Positions 16,614-25,194 of a stretch of DNA of 64,000 nt are shown in pieces. A program made the position numbers and the translations under genes. Every line of letters starts with the position of its first letter. Position 1 is the first letter of the stretch. Origin of the DNA: Winogradskyella sp. PG-2 (lineage in GTDB: Bacteria > Bacteroidota > Bacteroidia > Flavobacteriales > Flavobacteriaceae); NCBI RefSeq assembly GCF_000828715.1, contig NZ_AP014583.1, forward strand, positions 1,176,001 to 1,240,000. The letters are read 5' to 3'. Below the pieces are notes generated by a model, which saw only the letters and a program-made list of their open reading frames with translations, searched no databases and was not told the origin of the DNA.

Positions 16614-17025
16614 ATGAAGAAAACCATTCTTGTTTTTGGATTGTTAATATTGGCCTTATTGCTACTATTTCAATTCAGTAAATACGCTATCATTTCTGGC
16701 GATTTAAAAGTTGAATTAATTGTTGCTTGTATAGCAATCGTTTTCTTCTTTGTTGGTGTTTTTCTTAATAAAAAAAAGCCTACAGCAATCTGTAAAACCA
16801 ATTTATGAGATTGACCATCAAAAAATAAAAGAACTAGATATTAGCAATCGCGAGTACGAGGTTTTACAAAAAATTGCTGAAGGTTTATCGAATAAAGAAA
16901 TTGCCGAAAGTTTATTCTTATCCGAAAGCACTATTAAAACTCATGTTTCTAATTTACTAGTTAAGCTCGATGCTAAACGAAGAACACAAGCTATCACAAA
17001 GGCAAAATCGTTTCAAATCCTTTAA
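16614..17025 (+). pseudogene. Membrane-anchored LuxR-type HTH regulator, split by a frameshift at an A8 run
   Basis: The first frame (16614-16808) encodes two transmembrane helices (TILVFGLLILALLLLFQF and LIVACIAIVFFFVGVFL). The second frame (to 17025) encodes a LuxR-type DNA-binding domain (NREYEVLQKIAEGLSNKEIA, then STIKTHVSNLLVKL). Removing one A from the A8 run at 16770-16777 joins them as VFLNKKSLQQSVKP, giving a 136-residue protein of a type I recognise in flavobacteria. It is therefore one gene with a one-base homopolymer insertion. The alternatives are inactivation, a sequencing error, or deliberate slippage on A8. It would be a membrane-tethered transcription factor. Confidence 0.75.
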
Positions 17026-17075
17026 TTTAAAGTACTTTTAGACTAAAGTATGAGCCCTAATCCATTGGCTAAACC

Positions 17076-17083
17076 TACATTTG
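17076..17083 (+). promoter_or_regulatory. -7 box TACATTTG of the DUF4199 gene
   Basis: TACATTTG fits TAnnTTTG and lies 26 bp before the DUF4199 ATG. No clear -33 TTG at the right distance. Confidence 0.5.
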
Positions 17084-17109
17084 TTGACATAATTCTAAAC
17101 TAATACATT

Positions 17110-17625
17110 ATGAAAAACACAATTGTAAAATATGGCGTTTACGCTTTTATCACAGCTTCTGTTTTATTCTTAGCAGGCTTCTTAATCGGTAAGCAAATAG
17201 ACCTAGATTTTAGTACTATGGCTGTCTTTGGATATGCCACAATGGTAATATCTTTAATATTTGTTTATTTTGGGATTAAACACTTTAGAGACCATATTAA
17301 TGAGGGTAAAGTATCCTTAGGAAAAGCTTTAATTATTGGATTACTTATTTCACTATTCTCAGCCATTGGATTTGCTATAGTAGATTACATATATACCACA
17401 TCTATAAATCCAGATTTTGCTGTTGAATATAAAGATAATGCAATGACCCAACTGACTGAGGCCAACCTTACAGCTAAAGAACTTAAAATTAAAGTAGACG
17501 AACTTAAAGCTTCTATGGGAATGATGGAAAGTTCTTCCTTTATGGCATTCATCATGTTCGGAACCGTTATGATTATTGGATTTATTATATCTTTAATATC
17601 TGGATTAATCCTTCAACGAAAATAA
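17110..17625 (+). CDS. DUF4199 domain-containing membrane protein
   Basis: A 171-residue integral membrane protein with four hydrophobic segments (about residues 8-28, 38-58, 75-95, 143-168) and the DUF4199 pattern IKHFRDHINEGKVSLGKALIIG split between helices 2 and 3. The long loop between helices 3 and 4 is helical and charged. The family is widespread in Bacteroidota and uncharacterised. It is first in a short run with the DUF1801 pseudogene and the VOC gene. Confidence 0.88.
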   Translation: MKNTIVKYGVYAFITASVLFLAGFLIGKQIDLDFSTMAVFGYATMVISLIFVYFGIKHFRDHINEGKVSLGKALIIGLLISLFSAIGFAIVDYIYTTSINPDFAVEYKDNAMTQLTEANLTAKELKIKVDELKASMGMMESSSFMAFIMFGTVMIIGFIISLISGLILQRK

Positions 17626-17644
17626 AAACTAAATCAATCTTATT

Positions 17645-18100
17645 ATGCAATACAAAGCAGACTCACCAGAAGAGTATATTAGCCAACTCCCAGAATAACG
17701 AAAAGGACCAATGACTAAACTCCATAACCTCATTAAAGAACACATGCCTGAGGGTTTAGAATCAGGAATGGGTTATGGTATGCCAGCGTATTATGTACCT
17801 AAATCTATTTATCCGGCTGGTTATCATTGTAAGCCATTTCCGCCTTTACCATTTTTAAATTTAGCCTCACAAAAAAACTTTATAGCATTCTATCATATGG
17901 GAATGTATGCAAAAAAAGAACTATACGATTGGTTTGTAGCAGAATACCCAAAACATTCTAAATATAAATTAGACATGGGTAAAAGCTGTGTACGCTTTAA
18001 GAAAATAGAAGATATTCCTTACGATTTAATAGAACAACTTCTAGGTAAAATGTCAGTTGAAGAATGGATTGAAATTTATGAAAATGCAATTAAAAAATAA
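17645..18100 (+). pseudogene. DUF1801 (YdhG/YobT-type) protein with early nonsense codon
   Basis: ATG 17645 opens MQYKADSPEEYISQLPE, the conserved start of DUF1801 proteins, and is stopped by TAA at 17696-17698. The same frame continues with RKGPMTKLHNLIKEHMPEGL and the full domain (GYGMPAYYVPKS, FLNLASQKNFIAFYHMGMY, KSCVRFK). The lost codon was probably GAA (inferred). An internal ATG at 17711 could restart translation of 129 residues, only 22 short of full length, so partial function is possible. DUF1801 proteins are small frataxin-like-fold proteins of unclear role. Confidence 0.8.
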
Positions 18101-18103
18101 ACG

Positions 18104-18490
18104 ATGAAAATACGAGTAACAGGAATAGGTGGTCTGTTTTTTAAAACTAAAGACCCAAAAGCATCAAAGGATTGGTACAAAAAACATTTGGGTTTTAATA
18201 CAGATGATTATGGCTGTACATTTTGGTGGAAAGATAAAGAAGGGAATGATTGTTCTACACAATGGAGTCCGTTTGCCGAAGACACTAAATACTATGAGCC
18301 CTCTAAAAAAGACTTTATGTTTAATTACAGGGTTGAAAATTTAACAGAACTATTAGAAACTCTAAAAGAAGAAGGAGTAACAATTGTAGGTAAGATGGAA
18401 GAGTATGACTATGGTAAATTCGGTTGGATACTCGATAATGATGGCAATAAAATAGAACTCTGGGAACCTATAGACAGTGCTTTTCTATAA
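18104..18490 (+). CDS. VOC (glyoxalase/bleomycin resistance) family protein
   Basis: A 128-residue vicinal-oxygen-chelate protein. It has the paired beta-alpha-beta-beta-beta modules: GIGGLFFKTKDPKASKDWYK at the N terminus and FGWILDNDGNKIELWEP (residues about 107-123) at the C terminus, with the metal-ligand-type Glu in IELWEP. It could be a metalloenzyme or a binding protein; the substrate is not evident. It begins 3 bp after the DUF1801 stop, so it is translationally linked to it. Intact. Confidence 0.88.
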   Translation: MKIRVTGIGGLFFKTKDPKASKDWYKKHLGFNTDDYGCTFWWKDKEGNDCSTQWSPFAEDTKYYEPSKKDFMFNYRVENLTELLETLKEEGVTIVGKMEEYDYGKFGWILDNDGNKIELWEPIDSAFL

Positions 18491-18514
18491 ATCAATTATC
18501 ATAAAAACTGAATT

Positions 18515-19279
18515 TTGTCTTACCTAGAAATAATTCAATCATATAATTTAACTGCATTGCAATGGATAGCCATTGGTTTTGCAGTTTTTTTATTGGGATT
18601 ATCCAAATCTGGTATTAAAGGTATTAGTATAGTCATAGTTGTAATTCTTGCTTTTGTATTTGGAGAAAAAACATCTACAGGTATTTTACTCCCCATGCTC
18701 ATTTGTGCTGATATTTTAGCCGTGATTTATTACAATAGGCATGCACAATTGGGAATCATAAAAAAACTAATACCATAGATAATAGTAGGAGTTCTTGTCG
18801 GAGTATAGGTTGGCAATGATAGTTCTGAATTTGTTTTTAAACGCTTAATGGGTATTATAATAATTCTGTCTGTAATTATTATGCTCTTCATTGAAAACAG
18901 AAAAACTAAGCACATACCTACTAGCAAATTATTTTCAAATAGTGCAGGATTTCTAACGGGTTTTGCTACTATGATTGGAAATTTAGCTGGTCCTATTTCC
19001 AATATTTATTTTTTAACCATGCGTTTTAAAAAGAATGAATTCATTGGAACTGCTGCCTGGTTATTTTTTATAATAAACCTATTTAAACTTCCTTTTCATT
19101 TTCTAATATGGGAAACAGTAACTATAGAAACTCTTGCGTTAAATTCGATATTACTACCTGCTGTCTTTCTAGGCTTTTTTTCAGGCGTCTATATTATAAA
19201 GCTGATTTCTAATGTAAATTACAGACGTTTCATTTTAGTTGTTACTGCATTAGGTGGTTTAGTAATGTTATTTAGATAA
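18515..19279 (+). pseudogene. TauE/SafE-family membrane transporter with two TAG codons at expected Trp positions
   Basis: A 255-codon frame for a sulfite-exporter TauE/SafE family permease, starting at TTG 18515. The first half reads ALQWIAIGFAVFLLGLSKSG and GILLPMLICADILAVIYY. TAG at 18776-18778 follows LIP, and a second TAG at 18806-18808 follows VGVLVGV. The intact homologous segment, as I recall it, reads LIPW...VGVW, so both changes look like TGG to TAG. The frame then continues through GTAAWLFFIINLFKLPFH to the normal C terminus with no frameshift. Substrate unknown (sulfur compounds or organic anions in the family). Confidence 0.8.
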
Positions 19280-19349
19280 TCTCTAATAATAATCTTACTT
19301 TGTAACAAAATTTTTATTTTTAGCTACATATGATTAAAACATTAAACTA

Positions 19350-19922
19350 ATGACTGAAGACAATAATCTAGAGGAAGAAGCAAAAAACGATATAGAAAAC
19401 ACAAATGAAACCTTAAACGAGGCTGGTGATGCTATTGTAGAAAAAACAGATTCTATCAAAGAAAATGCAAGTGAAGCATTTGACACAGCAAAAGAAAAAG
19501 CAAGTGAACTTGCTAATGAGGCGAAAGAAATTTTAGGTAATGTAAAAGATAAGGCTACAGAATTCATTAATGAAGATGCCAAAGAATTGTATAGCAATGC
19601 AAAAGAAAAAGCTACAGAATTTGCAGATGAGGCTGGTGAAAAAATTGGTGAGCTTACTGATGTCGCCAAAGAAAAGGCAGCAAATTTAGCTGAAGATGCT
19701 AAAGAAACATATACAGAGGCAAAAGCTAAAGCCAAAGAATTTGCAGGAGAAGCAAGTGAAAAAATAAGTGAATTCGCAGATGAAGCGAAAGAAAAAGCTT
19801 CGGAATTTGCGGATGCAGCAGAGGATAAACTAGAAGACTTAGCTGAGGATGCTAAAGAAACTTATACTGAAGCAAAACAAAAAACTAAAGGATTCTTCCA
19901 AAGGTTATTCGGAAAAAAATAA
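19350..19922 (+). CDS. LEA-like/apolipoprotein-like amphipathic repeat protein
   Basis: A 190-residue highly charged protein built almost entirely of Ala/Glu/Lys-rich amphipathic helical repeats of roughly 11 residues (AKEKASEFADE, AKETYTEAKAK and variants). It resembles group 3 LEA proteins and YtxH-like helical proteins. There is no signal peptide or membrane helix. The C terminus FFQRLFGKK is basic and hydrophobic and could touch a membrane. Repetition is visible at DNA level: GATGCTAAAGAAAC followed by TATAC occurs twice. It may act in desiccation, osmotic or membrane stress (inference). It pairs with the next gene, which has the same repeats. Confidence 0.75.
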   Translation: MTEDNNLEEEAKNDIENTNETLNEAGDAIVEKTDSIKENASEAFDTAKEKASELANEAKEILGNVKDKATEFINEDAKELYSNAKEKATEFADEAGEKIGELTDVAKEKAANLAEDAKETYTEAKAKAKEFAGEASEKISEFADEAKEKASEFADAAEDKLEDLAEDAKETYTEAKQKTKGFFQRLFGKK

Positions 19923-19977
19923 ATTTCATTTAGACCTTTTTTATTAACTTTAAGGTCTAACCAAAAACAAAAAAACT

Positions 19978-20448
19978 ATGGCAGATGATAATAAAGACTT
20001 AGGAGATGAACTTAATGACATGCTAGATGATGCTAAAGGTGGAGCAAAAAGAGCAGGTGATAAAATAAGTCAAAAAGCAAGTGAATTAGCAGACGATGCT
20101 AAAGAGTTAGCAGGTGATGCAAAAGAAAAAGCTGCAGAATTTGCTGAAGATGCTAAAGAAACAGCAAATGATTTTGCTTCTGGAGCGAAAGAGGTTATGG
20201 ATAACAAGAAAGTTGTAGCAGGTGTTCTTGGTATTATTCTTGGTTGGCTAGGTATTCATAAATTTATTTTAGGATATAATACAGAAGGCATAATTTTGTT
20301 AGTTCTCGGTATTTTAGGTTTCTTTACCTGTGGAATCACATCGGCTATTTCTGGATTAATCGGTTTAATTGAAGGAATTATTTATCTTACGAAATCGGAT
20401 GAAGAGTTTGTTAGAACTTACCAAACAGGAAAAAAACCTTGGTTCTAA
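19978..20448 (+). CDS. TM2 domain protein with N-terminal LEA-like repeats
   Basis: A 156-residue protein. Residues about 1-75 are the same Ala/Glu/Lys amphipathic repeats as in the upstream gene (DKISQKASELADDAKELAGD). Residues about 78-140 form a TM2 domain: two helices with GWLGIHKFILGYNTEGI between them and FFTCGITSAISGLIGLIEGI after. The domain order suggests a membrane-anchored form of its soluble neighbour. The two probably form a functional pair; the biochemical role is unknown. Confidence 0.85.
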   Translation: MADDNKDLGDELNDMLDDAKGGAKRAGDKISQKASELADDAKELAGDAKEKAAEFAEDAKETANDFASGAKEVMDNKKVVAGVLGIILGWLGIHKFILGYNTEGIILLVLGILGFFTCGITSAISGLIGLIEGIIYLTKSDEEFVRTYQTGKKPWF

Positions 20449-20474
20449 AAATCTAAAAACATAGAGCATAAAAC

Positions 20475-20499
20475 CCAAAATGAAAATTTTGGCTTTTTT
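20475..20499. terminator. Intrinsic terminator between convergent genes
   Basis: 7-bp stem CCAAAAT (20475-20481) / ATTTTGG (20486-20492) with a GAAA loop and a T run at 20494-20499. It is placed to end the plus-strand TM2 transcript, and it abuts the 3' end of the convergent minus-strand gene. Confidence 0.7.
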
Positions 20500-21502
20500 A
20501 TAGCCCATAATCAGAAGGCAAAGTATCTCCTAAGCGTTGGCTTCCCATGACTCCACTAAAATAAATACCAATTACTGGTGTGAAGTTACCATAAACATCA
20601 ACAAAAAATTCGTCTATCTCTAACTCTAATCCAGACTGAAATTTGTTGTTATATAAAATGGCAACTTTATCACTTAAAGTCACCTTTTTAAAGTCTGAAT
20701 CTTTAACAGTTTCTACCTTAAAATAATCCCATTCTTCTACTCTAAATCTTTTGTAGAAAATTGCATAATCTTCAACTCTAATATTATGATTAAACAGGGA
20801 GCGCATAAAATGTTGAACTGAACCTTTATATGCTGATTCTCTATACTCAATAGTTTTCTTTTTTTTAGAGCCTTTTAAATTTTTATAAAACGAAGTCCCA
20901 GAATAAGCTACTGTATTAACAGTAAATGCATTTGTTTTTAAATCAACATATAGAAAGTTAACTTCAAAATCAATAATATTAAAAGCTATTTCGTACTGTA
21001 ATGCTTTATTCTTTAACTTAACCGGAACTTTAGAACTAGCATATAAGGCTTTATTTTTCTTGTCATATTTTAGTATTAACTCTTCTTCGTTTAATATTTT
21101 ACAAGATTTACCAAAATTGGAAGTGCCTAAAAACTCTTTTCGAAATAAACGTAATTTTTGCCTTCGTGTTAAACCATCATCGTATTCTACATAGACTTCA
21201 TCTAAGGCTACATTTACTTCAACGAGTTCAATAGTTAGATTGTTTTTAGTTCTGTAATCAGAAACCAAAACCATTTGATAGCCTAAATAAGAAAACACCA
21301 ATGCTGATTGTACAGCATCAGTATAAGTAATTGAAAACTCCCCATTTTTATTAGTTGTGGTTCCAATAGTTGTATTATCAAAATAGACAGATGCAGTCTC
21401 AATGGGTTGTTGCGTTACTTTATCAATAACTTTACCTTTAAGGGTCTGCGAAATAGAAAATAAGGGTAAGAAAAGTGTAAGAAAATAAAATTTACTGTTC
21501 AT
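20498..21502 (-). CDS. Secreted protein with CarboxypepD_reg-like domain
   Basis: A 334-residue exported protein. The signal peptide (FYFLTLFLPLFSISQ) is followed by a carboxypeptidase-regulatory-like beta-sandwich (about residues 20-105: LKGKVIDKVTQQPIETASVY, TNKNGEFSI, FSYLGYQ). This domain is typical of TonB-linked outer-membrane proteins, but no receptor barrel follows. The remainder (about 110-334) is an uncharacterised domain rich in Lys/Tyr. It overlaps the upstream acyltransferase gene by 11 bp, so it is the last gene of a lysC-containing operon. Confidence 0.8.
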   Translation of the reverse strand: MNSKFYFLTLFLPLFSISQTLKGKVIDKVTQQPIETASVYFDNTTIGTTTNKNGEFSITYTDAVQSALVFSYLGYQMVLVSDYRTKNNLTIELVEVNVALDEVYVEYDDGLTRRQKLRLFRKEFLGTSNFGKSCKILNEEELILKYDKKNKALYASSKVPVKLKNKALQYEIAFNIIDFEVNFLYVDLKTNAFTVNTVAYSGTSFYKNLKGSKKKKTIEYRESAYKGSVQHFMRSLFNHNIRVEDYAIFYKRFRVEEWDYFKVETVKDSDFKKVTLSDKVAILYNNKFQSGLELEIDEFFVDVYGNFTPVIGIYFSGVMGSQRLGDTLPSDYGL

Positions 21503-23321
21503 GGCTATCCATGAATTTACGTTCTAGTTCAGCCTGAAACTCTTCCATTACAGGTCTTACAGTACTTTCAGGAAGGTCAGCAATTTTTATATACATTAAG
21601 CCATCTACTGCATTATTAAATAGTGGATCTACATTAAACCCTACAAGTCTAGCATTCTGCTTAATGTACTTTTTGAGTAGTACAGGAAGTCGTAATGCAC
21701 CTGGTTCTACCTCATCTATAATCTTATCGAACTTATTTAAATCTGCTTCAGTGGCATCAAATACAAAATCCTTGTCAGCATCTTTTAGTTTTACTTTAAA
21801 CTCTTTCTTAGGGTGCACATATTGCGCTACATATGGATCATAGTAATGTGATTTCATAAACTCAATCATTAAACTCTTAGAAAAGTTTGAAAACTGGTTA
21901 CTTATACTAACACCTCCAATTAAGAACTTATGCTCTGGATAACGCAATGTAGTATGCACAATTCCTTTCCAAAGTAAAAATAATGGCATTGGTTTTTGCT
22001 GATATTCTTTAATGATAAAAGCACGACCCATTTCAATAGATTGACTCATCATTTTATGAAGCTCTGGCTCAAACCTAAATAAATCTTGTAGATAAAAACC
22101 ATCTATACCATAACGTTCAAAAATCTTTGATCCTAAGCCCATTCTGTATGCTCCTGCAATCACATTTTTTTCATTATCCCATAAAAACATATGGTGATAA
22201 TACGTGTCAAAGGTGTCTAAATCAATAGCTTCATTAGTGCCTTCACCAACTTCTCTAAATGTTATCTCTCTCAGTCTCCCAACTTCTCTTAAAATATTTG
22301 GCATCGCTTTAGCCTCAGCTAAATACACCTCGTAATTTTTACTAGTTAGAAGTTTACAGTTTTTTTCTTTTAAAGCTTCCACCTCAGCCATCATAACTTC
22401 AGAGTCAATTGGAGTAACAATATTCTTTGGAGGTTTCGGAACTTTTAACTGTGATTGTATATTGTCTAAAATTTTTGGCTTATCCTCAAAAGTTTTAGAC
22501 AACATATATGTTTTTCGTCTTAAAAAATCTGTAAAATCCGGAAGACTTGGATGTTCTTTCTGGTTTTTCACAGAAATAGGTTTACCAACTCTGACCTTAA
22601 TTACACGACGTTTTTGAGTTAATAATTCGGATGGTAATTTTGCCGTTCTCAGTGTATCACTTAACTTAGAAAGTCTATAAAACAAACGGCTATTTTTAGC
22701 ATGGAAATAAATAGGTACAACAGGAACCTCTGCTTTCTGAATTAACTTCATAGCTGCTTCTTCCCATTCTTTATCTACAACTAGTTTTCCGTCCTTGTAT
22801 GTTGAGACTTCACCAGCCGGAAAAACTCCAAGAGGATGTCCATCTCTTAAATGCATAATTGCATTTTTAAAACCCGTAATACTACTCTTTACATCCTTTC
22901 TATCTTCAAAAGGATTCACAGGCATTATATAAGGTTTTAAAGGTTCTATACGATGCAGAAGAAAATTAGCAATAATCTTAAAATCACTGCGCTGCTCTAT
23001 CATTAATTTTAGTAACAAAATTCCATCAATACCACCTAATGGGTGATTAGAAATTGTAATATATGGTCCTTCTTTAGGCAAACGTTTTAAGTCTTCTTCT
23101 GGGATTTCAAATTTAATTTGAAAATCATCTAATAACGCATTCAAAAAATCTAAATCAGATAAGTGTTTGTTGCGTTTATATATTTTATTTATTGAAGAAA
23201 TTTTGAGAACCTTCATCAATATCCAACCGAAAAAAGTACCTATAAAGCCGTACTTGTCGGCATGGATTGCCTTTGCGACTTCTTTAGCGGTTACTAATCC
23301 GATTTCAGATGATTTCCCCAT
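21492..23321 (-). CDS. OlsF-like bifunctional acyltransferase (ornithine/amino-lipid synthesis)
   Basis: A 609-residue two-domain protein. The N-terminal PlsC-like glycerolipid acyltransferase (residues about 80-290) has NHPLGGIDG (92-100) and GVFPAGEVS. The C-terminal GNAT/hemolysin-type N-acyltransferase (about 330-540) has LREITFREVGEGTNEAIDLD and IAGAYRMGLG. This architecture matches OlsF, in which one domain N-acylates ornithine with a 3-hydroxy fatty acid and the other adds a second fatty acid. Flavobacteria are known to make ornithine lipids this way. The amino acid substrate here is inferred. It acts at the inner membrane. It lies 19 bp after lysC. Confidence 0.75.
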   Translation of the reverse strand: MGKSSEIGLVTAKEVAKAIHADKYGFIGTFFGWILMKVLKISSINKIYKRNKHLSDLDFLNALLDDFQIKFEIPEEDLKRLPKEGPYITISNHPLGGIDGILLLKLMIEQRSDFKIIANFLLHRIEPLKPYIMPVNPFEDRKDVKSSITGFKNAIMHLRDGHPLGVFPAGEVSTYKDGKLVVDKEWEEAAMKLIQKAEVPVVPIYFHAKNSRLFYRLSKLSDTLRTAKLPSELLTQKRRVIKVRVGKPISVKNQKEHPSLPDFTDFLRRKTYMLSKTFEDKPKILDNIQSQLKVPKPPKNIVTPIDSEVMMAEVEALKEKNCKLLTSKNYEVYLAEAKAMPNILREVGRLREITFREVGEGTNEAIDLDTFDTYYHHMFLWDNEKNVIAGAYRMGLGSKIFERYGIDGFYLQDLFRFEPELHKMMSQSIEMGRAFIIKEYQQKPMPLFLLWKGIVHTTLRYPEHKFLIGGVSISNQFSNFSKSLMIEFMKSHYYDPYVAQYVHPKKEFKVKLKDADKDFVFDATEADLNKFDKIIDEVEPGALRLPVLLKKYIKQNARLVGFNVDPLFNNAVDGLMYIKIADLPESTVRPVMEEFQAELERKFMDSHEQ

Positions 23322-23340
23322 AAAACAAATGTAGTAAATG

Positions 23341-24591
23341 TTATTTAGTTACTATTTGAACCGTTCCTTGTGCTAACTGCTTCAACAATACAGTTTTATC
23401 TTTTTCTAGCTCTTTAATGGCAACGTCATTATAATGCCTAATAGTATATAGACTCACATTATCATAACATGTTACATTGAATTTTGCCTTAAGATGCTGT
23501 AGCAATTTTTCAAGATTATTATATAAGTTATCTATACAAACCGAAAAGCTAATTGCTGAGTTTTGAATAACATCAACCTTCATTTTATACAAGTGTAACA
23601 GGCTAAAAATTTCACTAATATTTTCTTCCATGATATATGAAAAATCAAGAGATGATAATGATATTAAAGTTTGATTTTTCTTAACTATAAAACAGGGGGT
23701 TTCTGGCTCTAAAGCTTTACCCTTACTTACACGTGTACCATCTGCTTTAGGATTTAAAAACGACTTTACATACAGTGGAATCTCTTTTTGCTGTAAAGGT
23801 TGAAGTGTTTTTGGATGAATTACTGAAGCACCATAAAATGCCAACTCAATCGCTTCTCTGTATGAGATTTGATGCAGTAATTGAGCGTTTTCAAAATAAC
23901 GAGGATCTGCGTTTAATACTCCTGGTACATCCTTCCAAATCGTAACACTATTTGCATTTAAGCAATACCCGAAAATTGCAGCTGTATAATCACTACCTTC
24001 TCTACCCAATGTCGTAGTAAAGTTATTAGCATCACTACCCAAAAATCCTTGAGTGATATTAAGCTTAGAGGTATCAAAGTTTGATGACATGATATCCTGT
24101 GTCTGTTCCCAGTTTACATTAGAACGTCTGTAATAATTATCCGTTTTTATAAACTCTCTTACATCAATCCAATTATTTTTAAGACCTATTTCATTAAGAT
24201 AATGACTAATAATTGTAGTGGAAATTAATTCACCAAAACCGATTGTCTGGTCATAAACGTAATTATAATCTGGAGATTTATTGACTTTAAAGAATGTTGT
24301 TAATTCATCAAAAAGTACTTTTACTGCTCCGAATACATTATGACGTTCATTATCAAATAAATCTAATAGAATTTCATTATGATATTTAATTACCTCATGA
24401 ATTGAACTTTGTAATTCAGTCTTATTTTCAAAGTAATTTTTAATTACTAATTCCATTGCATTGGTCGTTTTACCCATTGCAGAAACTACAACTAAGGTTT
24501 TGTCATATCCTGTTGTTTTTAAAACTGTTGCTAAATTTTTTACACCTTCGGCATCTTTTACTGACGCACCACCAAATTTGTAAACTCGCAT
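23341..24591 (-). CDS. lysC: Aspartate kinase
   Basis: Phosphorylates aspartate, the first step toward Lys, Thr and Met. A 416-residue monofunctional enzyme: N-terminal motif VYKFGGASVKD, VVVSAMGKTTNAM, GFLGSD, TLGREGSDYTAA, and the C-terminal ACT-type regulatory region (about residues 320-400, LLHLYKMKVDVIQNSAISFS). Its ATG overlaps the stop of the upstream GNAT gene (TAATG), so the two are translationally coupled. It sits in an operon with an OlsF-like acyltransferase, an association worth noting. Confidence 0.94.
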   Translation of the reverse strand: MRVYKFGGASVKDAEGVKNLATVLKTTGYDKTLVVVSAMGKTTNAMELVIKNYFENKTELQSSIHEVIKYHNEILLDLFDNERHNVFGAVKVLFDELTTFFKVNKSPDYNYVYDQTIGFGELISTTIISHYLNEIGLKNNWIDVREFIKTDNYYRRSNVNWEQTQDIMSSNFDTSKLNITQGFLGSDANNFTTTLGREGSDYTAAIFGYCLNANSVTIWKDVPGVLNADPRYFENAQLLHQISYREAIELAFYGASVIHPKTLQPLQQKEIPLYVKSFLNPKADGTRVSKGKALEPETPCFIVKKNQTLISLSSLDFSYIMEENISEIFSLLHLYKMKVDVIQNSAISFSVCIDNLYNNLEKLLQHLKAKFNVTCYDNVSLYTIRHYNDVAIKELEKDKTVLLKQLAQGTVQIVTK

Positions 24592-25067
24592 TATATATTT
24601 TTTAGATAATTTTCAATTCCGTTTTGGTCTAACTGCACTACATCCCAATCTCGCATAACATTAGCGCCTTTACTTTCGTAAAATTTTATAGCTGGTTCAT
24701 TCCAGTCTAAAACTTCCCAACTCACACGTTTAACTCCAATCTCTTTTGCATACTTTACTACAGCATCTAAAAGCTTTGTTCCTAAGCCTTTTCCTCTAGT
24801 TTTTTCACTTACAATAAGATCTTCTAGATGTAAAACTTCCCCTTTCCAAGTCGAATATCTCCTGTAAACTAGAGCTATACCTTCAACACTGGCATCAACT
24901 TCTAGAACAAAACATACAAATTTTGGATTAGTGCCAAAACCATCTTTTTCTAAATCAGAAAGTGTGACTTCTACCGCATCTGGTTCTTTCTCAAAAATTG
25001 CCAATTCGTTGATGAGTTCTAATACTCTTGGCATGTCTTCTATAGTAGCTAATCTTGGTTGATTCAT
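24591..25067 (-). CDS. GNAT family N-acetyltransferase
   Basis: A 158-residue single-domain acetyltransferase. It has the acetyl-CoA loop SEKTRGKGLGTKLLDAVVKY (R/QxxGxG/A motif, about residues 88-107), DWNEPAIKFYESKGA near the C terminus, and an N-terminal sequence MPRVLELINELAIFEKEPDAV typical of diamine acetyltransferase-like (SSAT-type) GNATs. The substrate is probably an amine or amino acid. It is the first gene of the minus-strand operon, with a 1-nt overlap to lysC. Confidence 0.88.
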   Translation of the reverse strand: MNQPRLATIEDMPRVLELINELAIFEKEPDAVEVTLSDLEKDGFGTNPKFVCFVLEVDASVEGIALVYRRYSTWKGEVLHLEDLIVSEKTRGKGLGTKLLDAVVKYAKEIGVKRVSWEVLDWNEPAIKFYESKGANVMRDWDVVQLDQNGIENYLKNI

Positions 25068-25194
25068 CTCTTTGATTAAAAAGAAACCAAATATAATCTA
25101 AACTCACTTTACATTACAATTTATTTACAGAACGAAAACGTTATAGTTTGTTAAAAAATGCGATATTTGTGAGAATTAATCAATATAATGCTTC

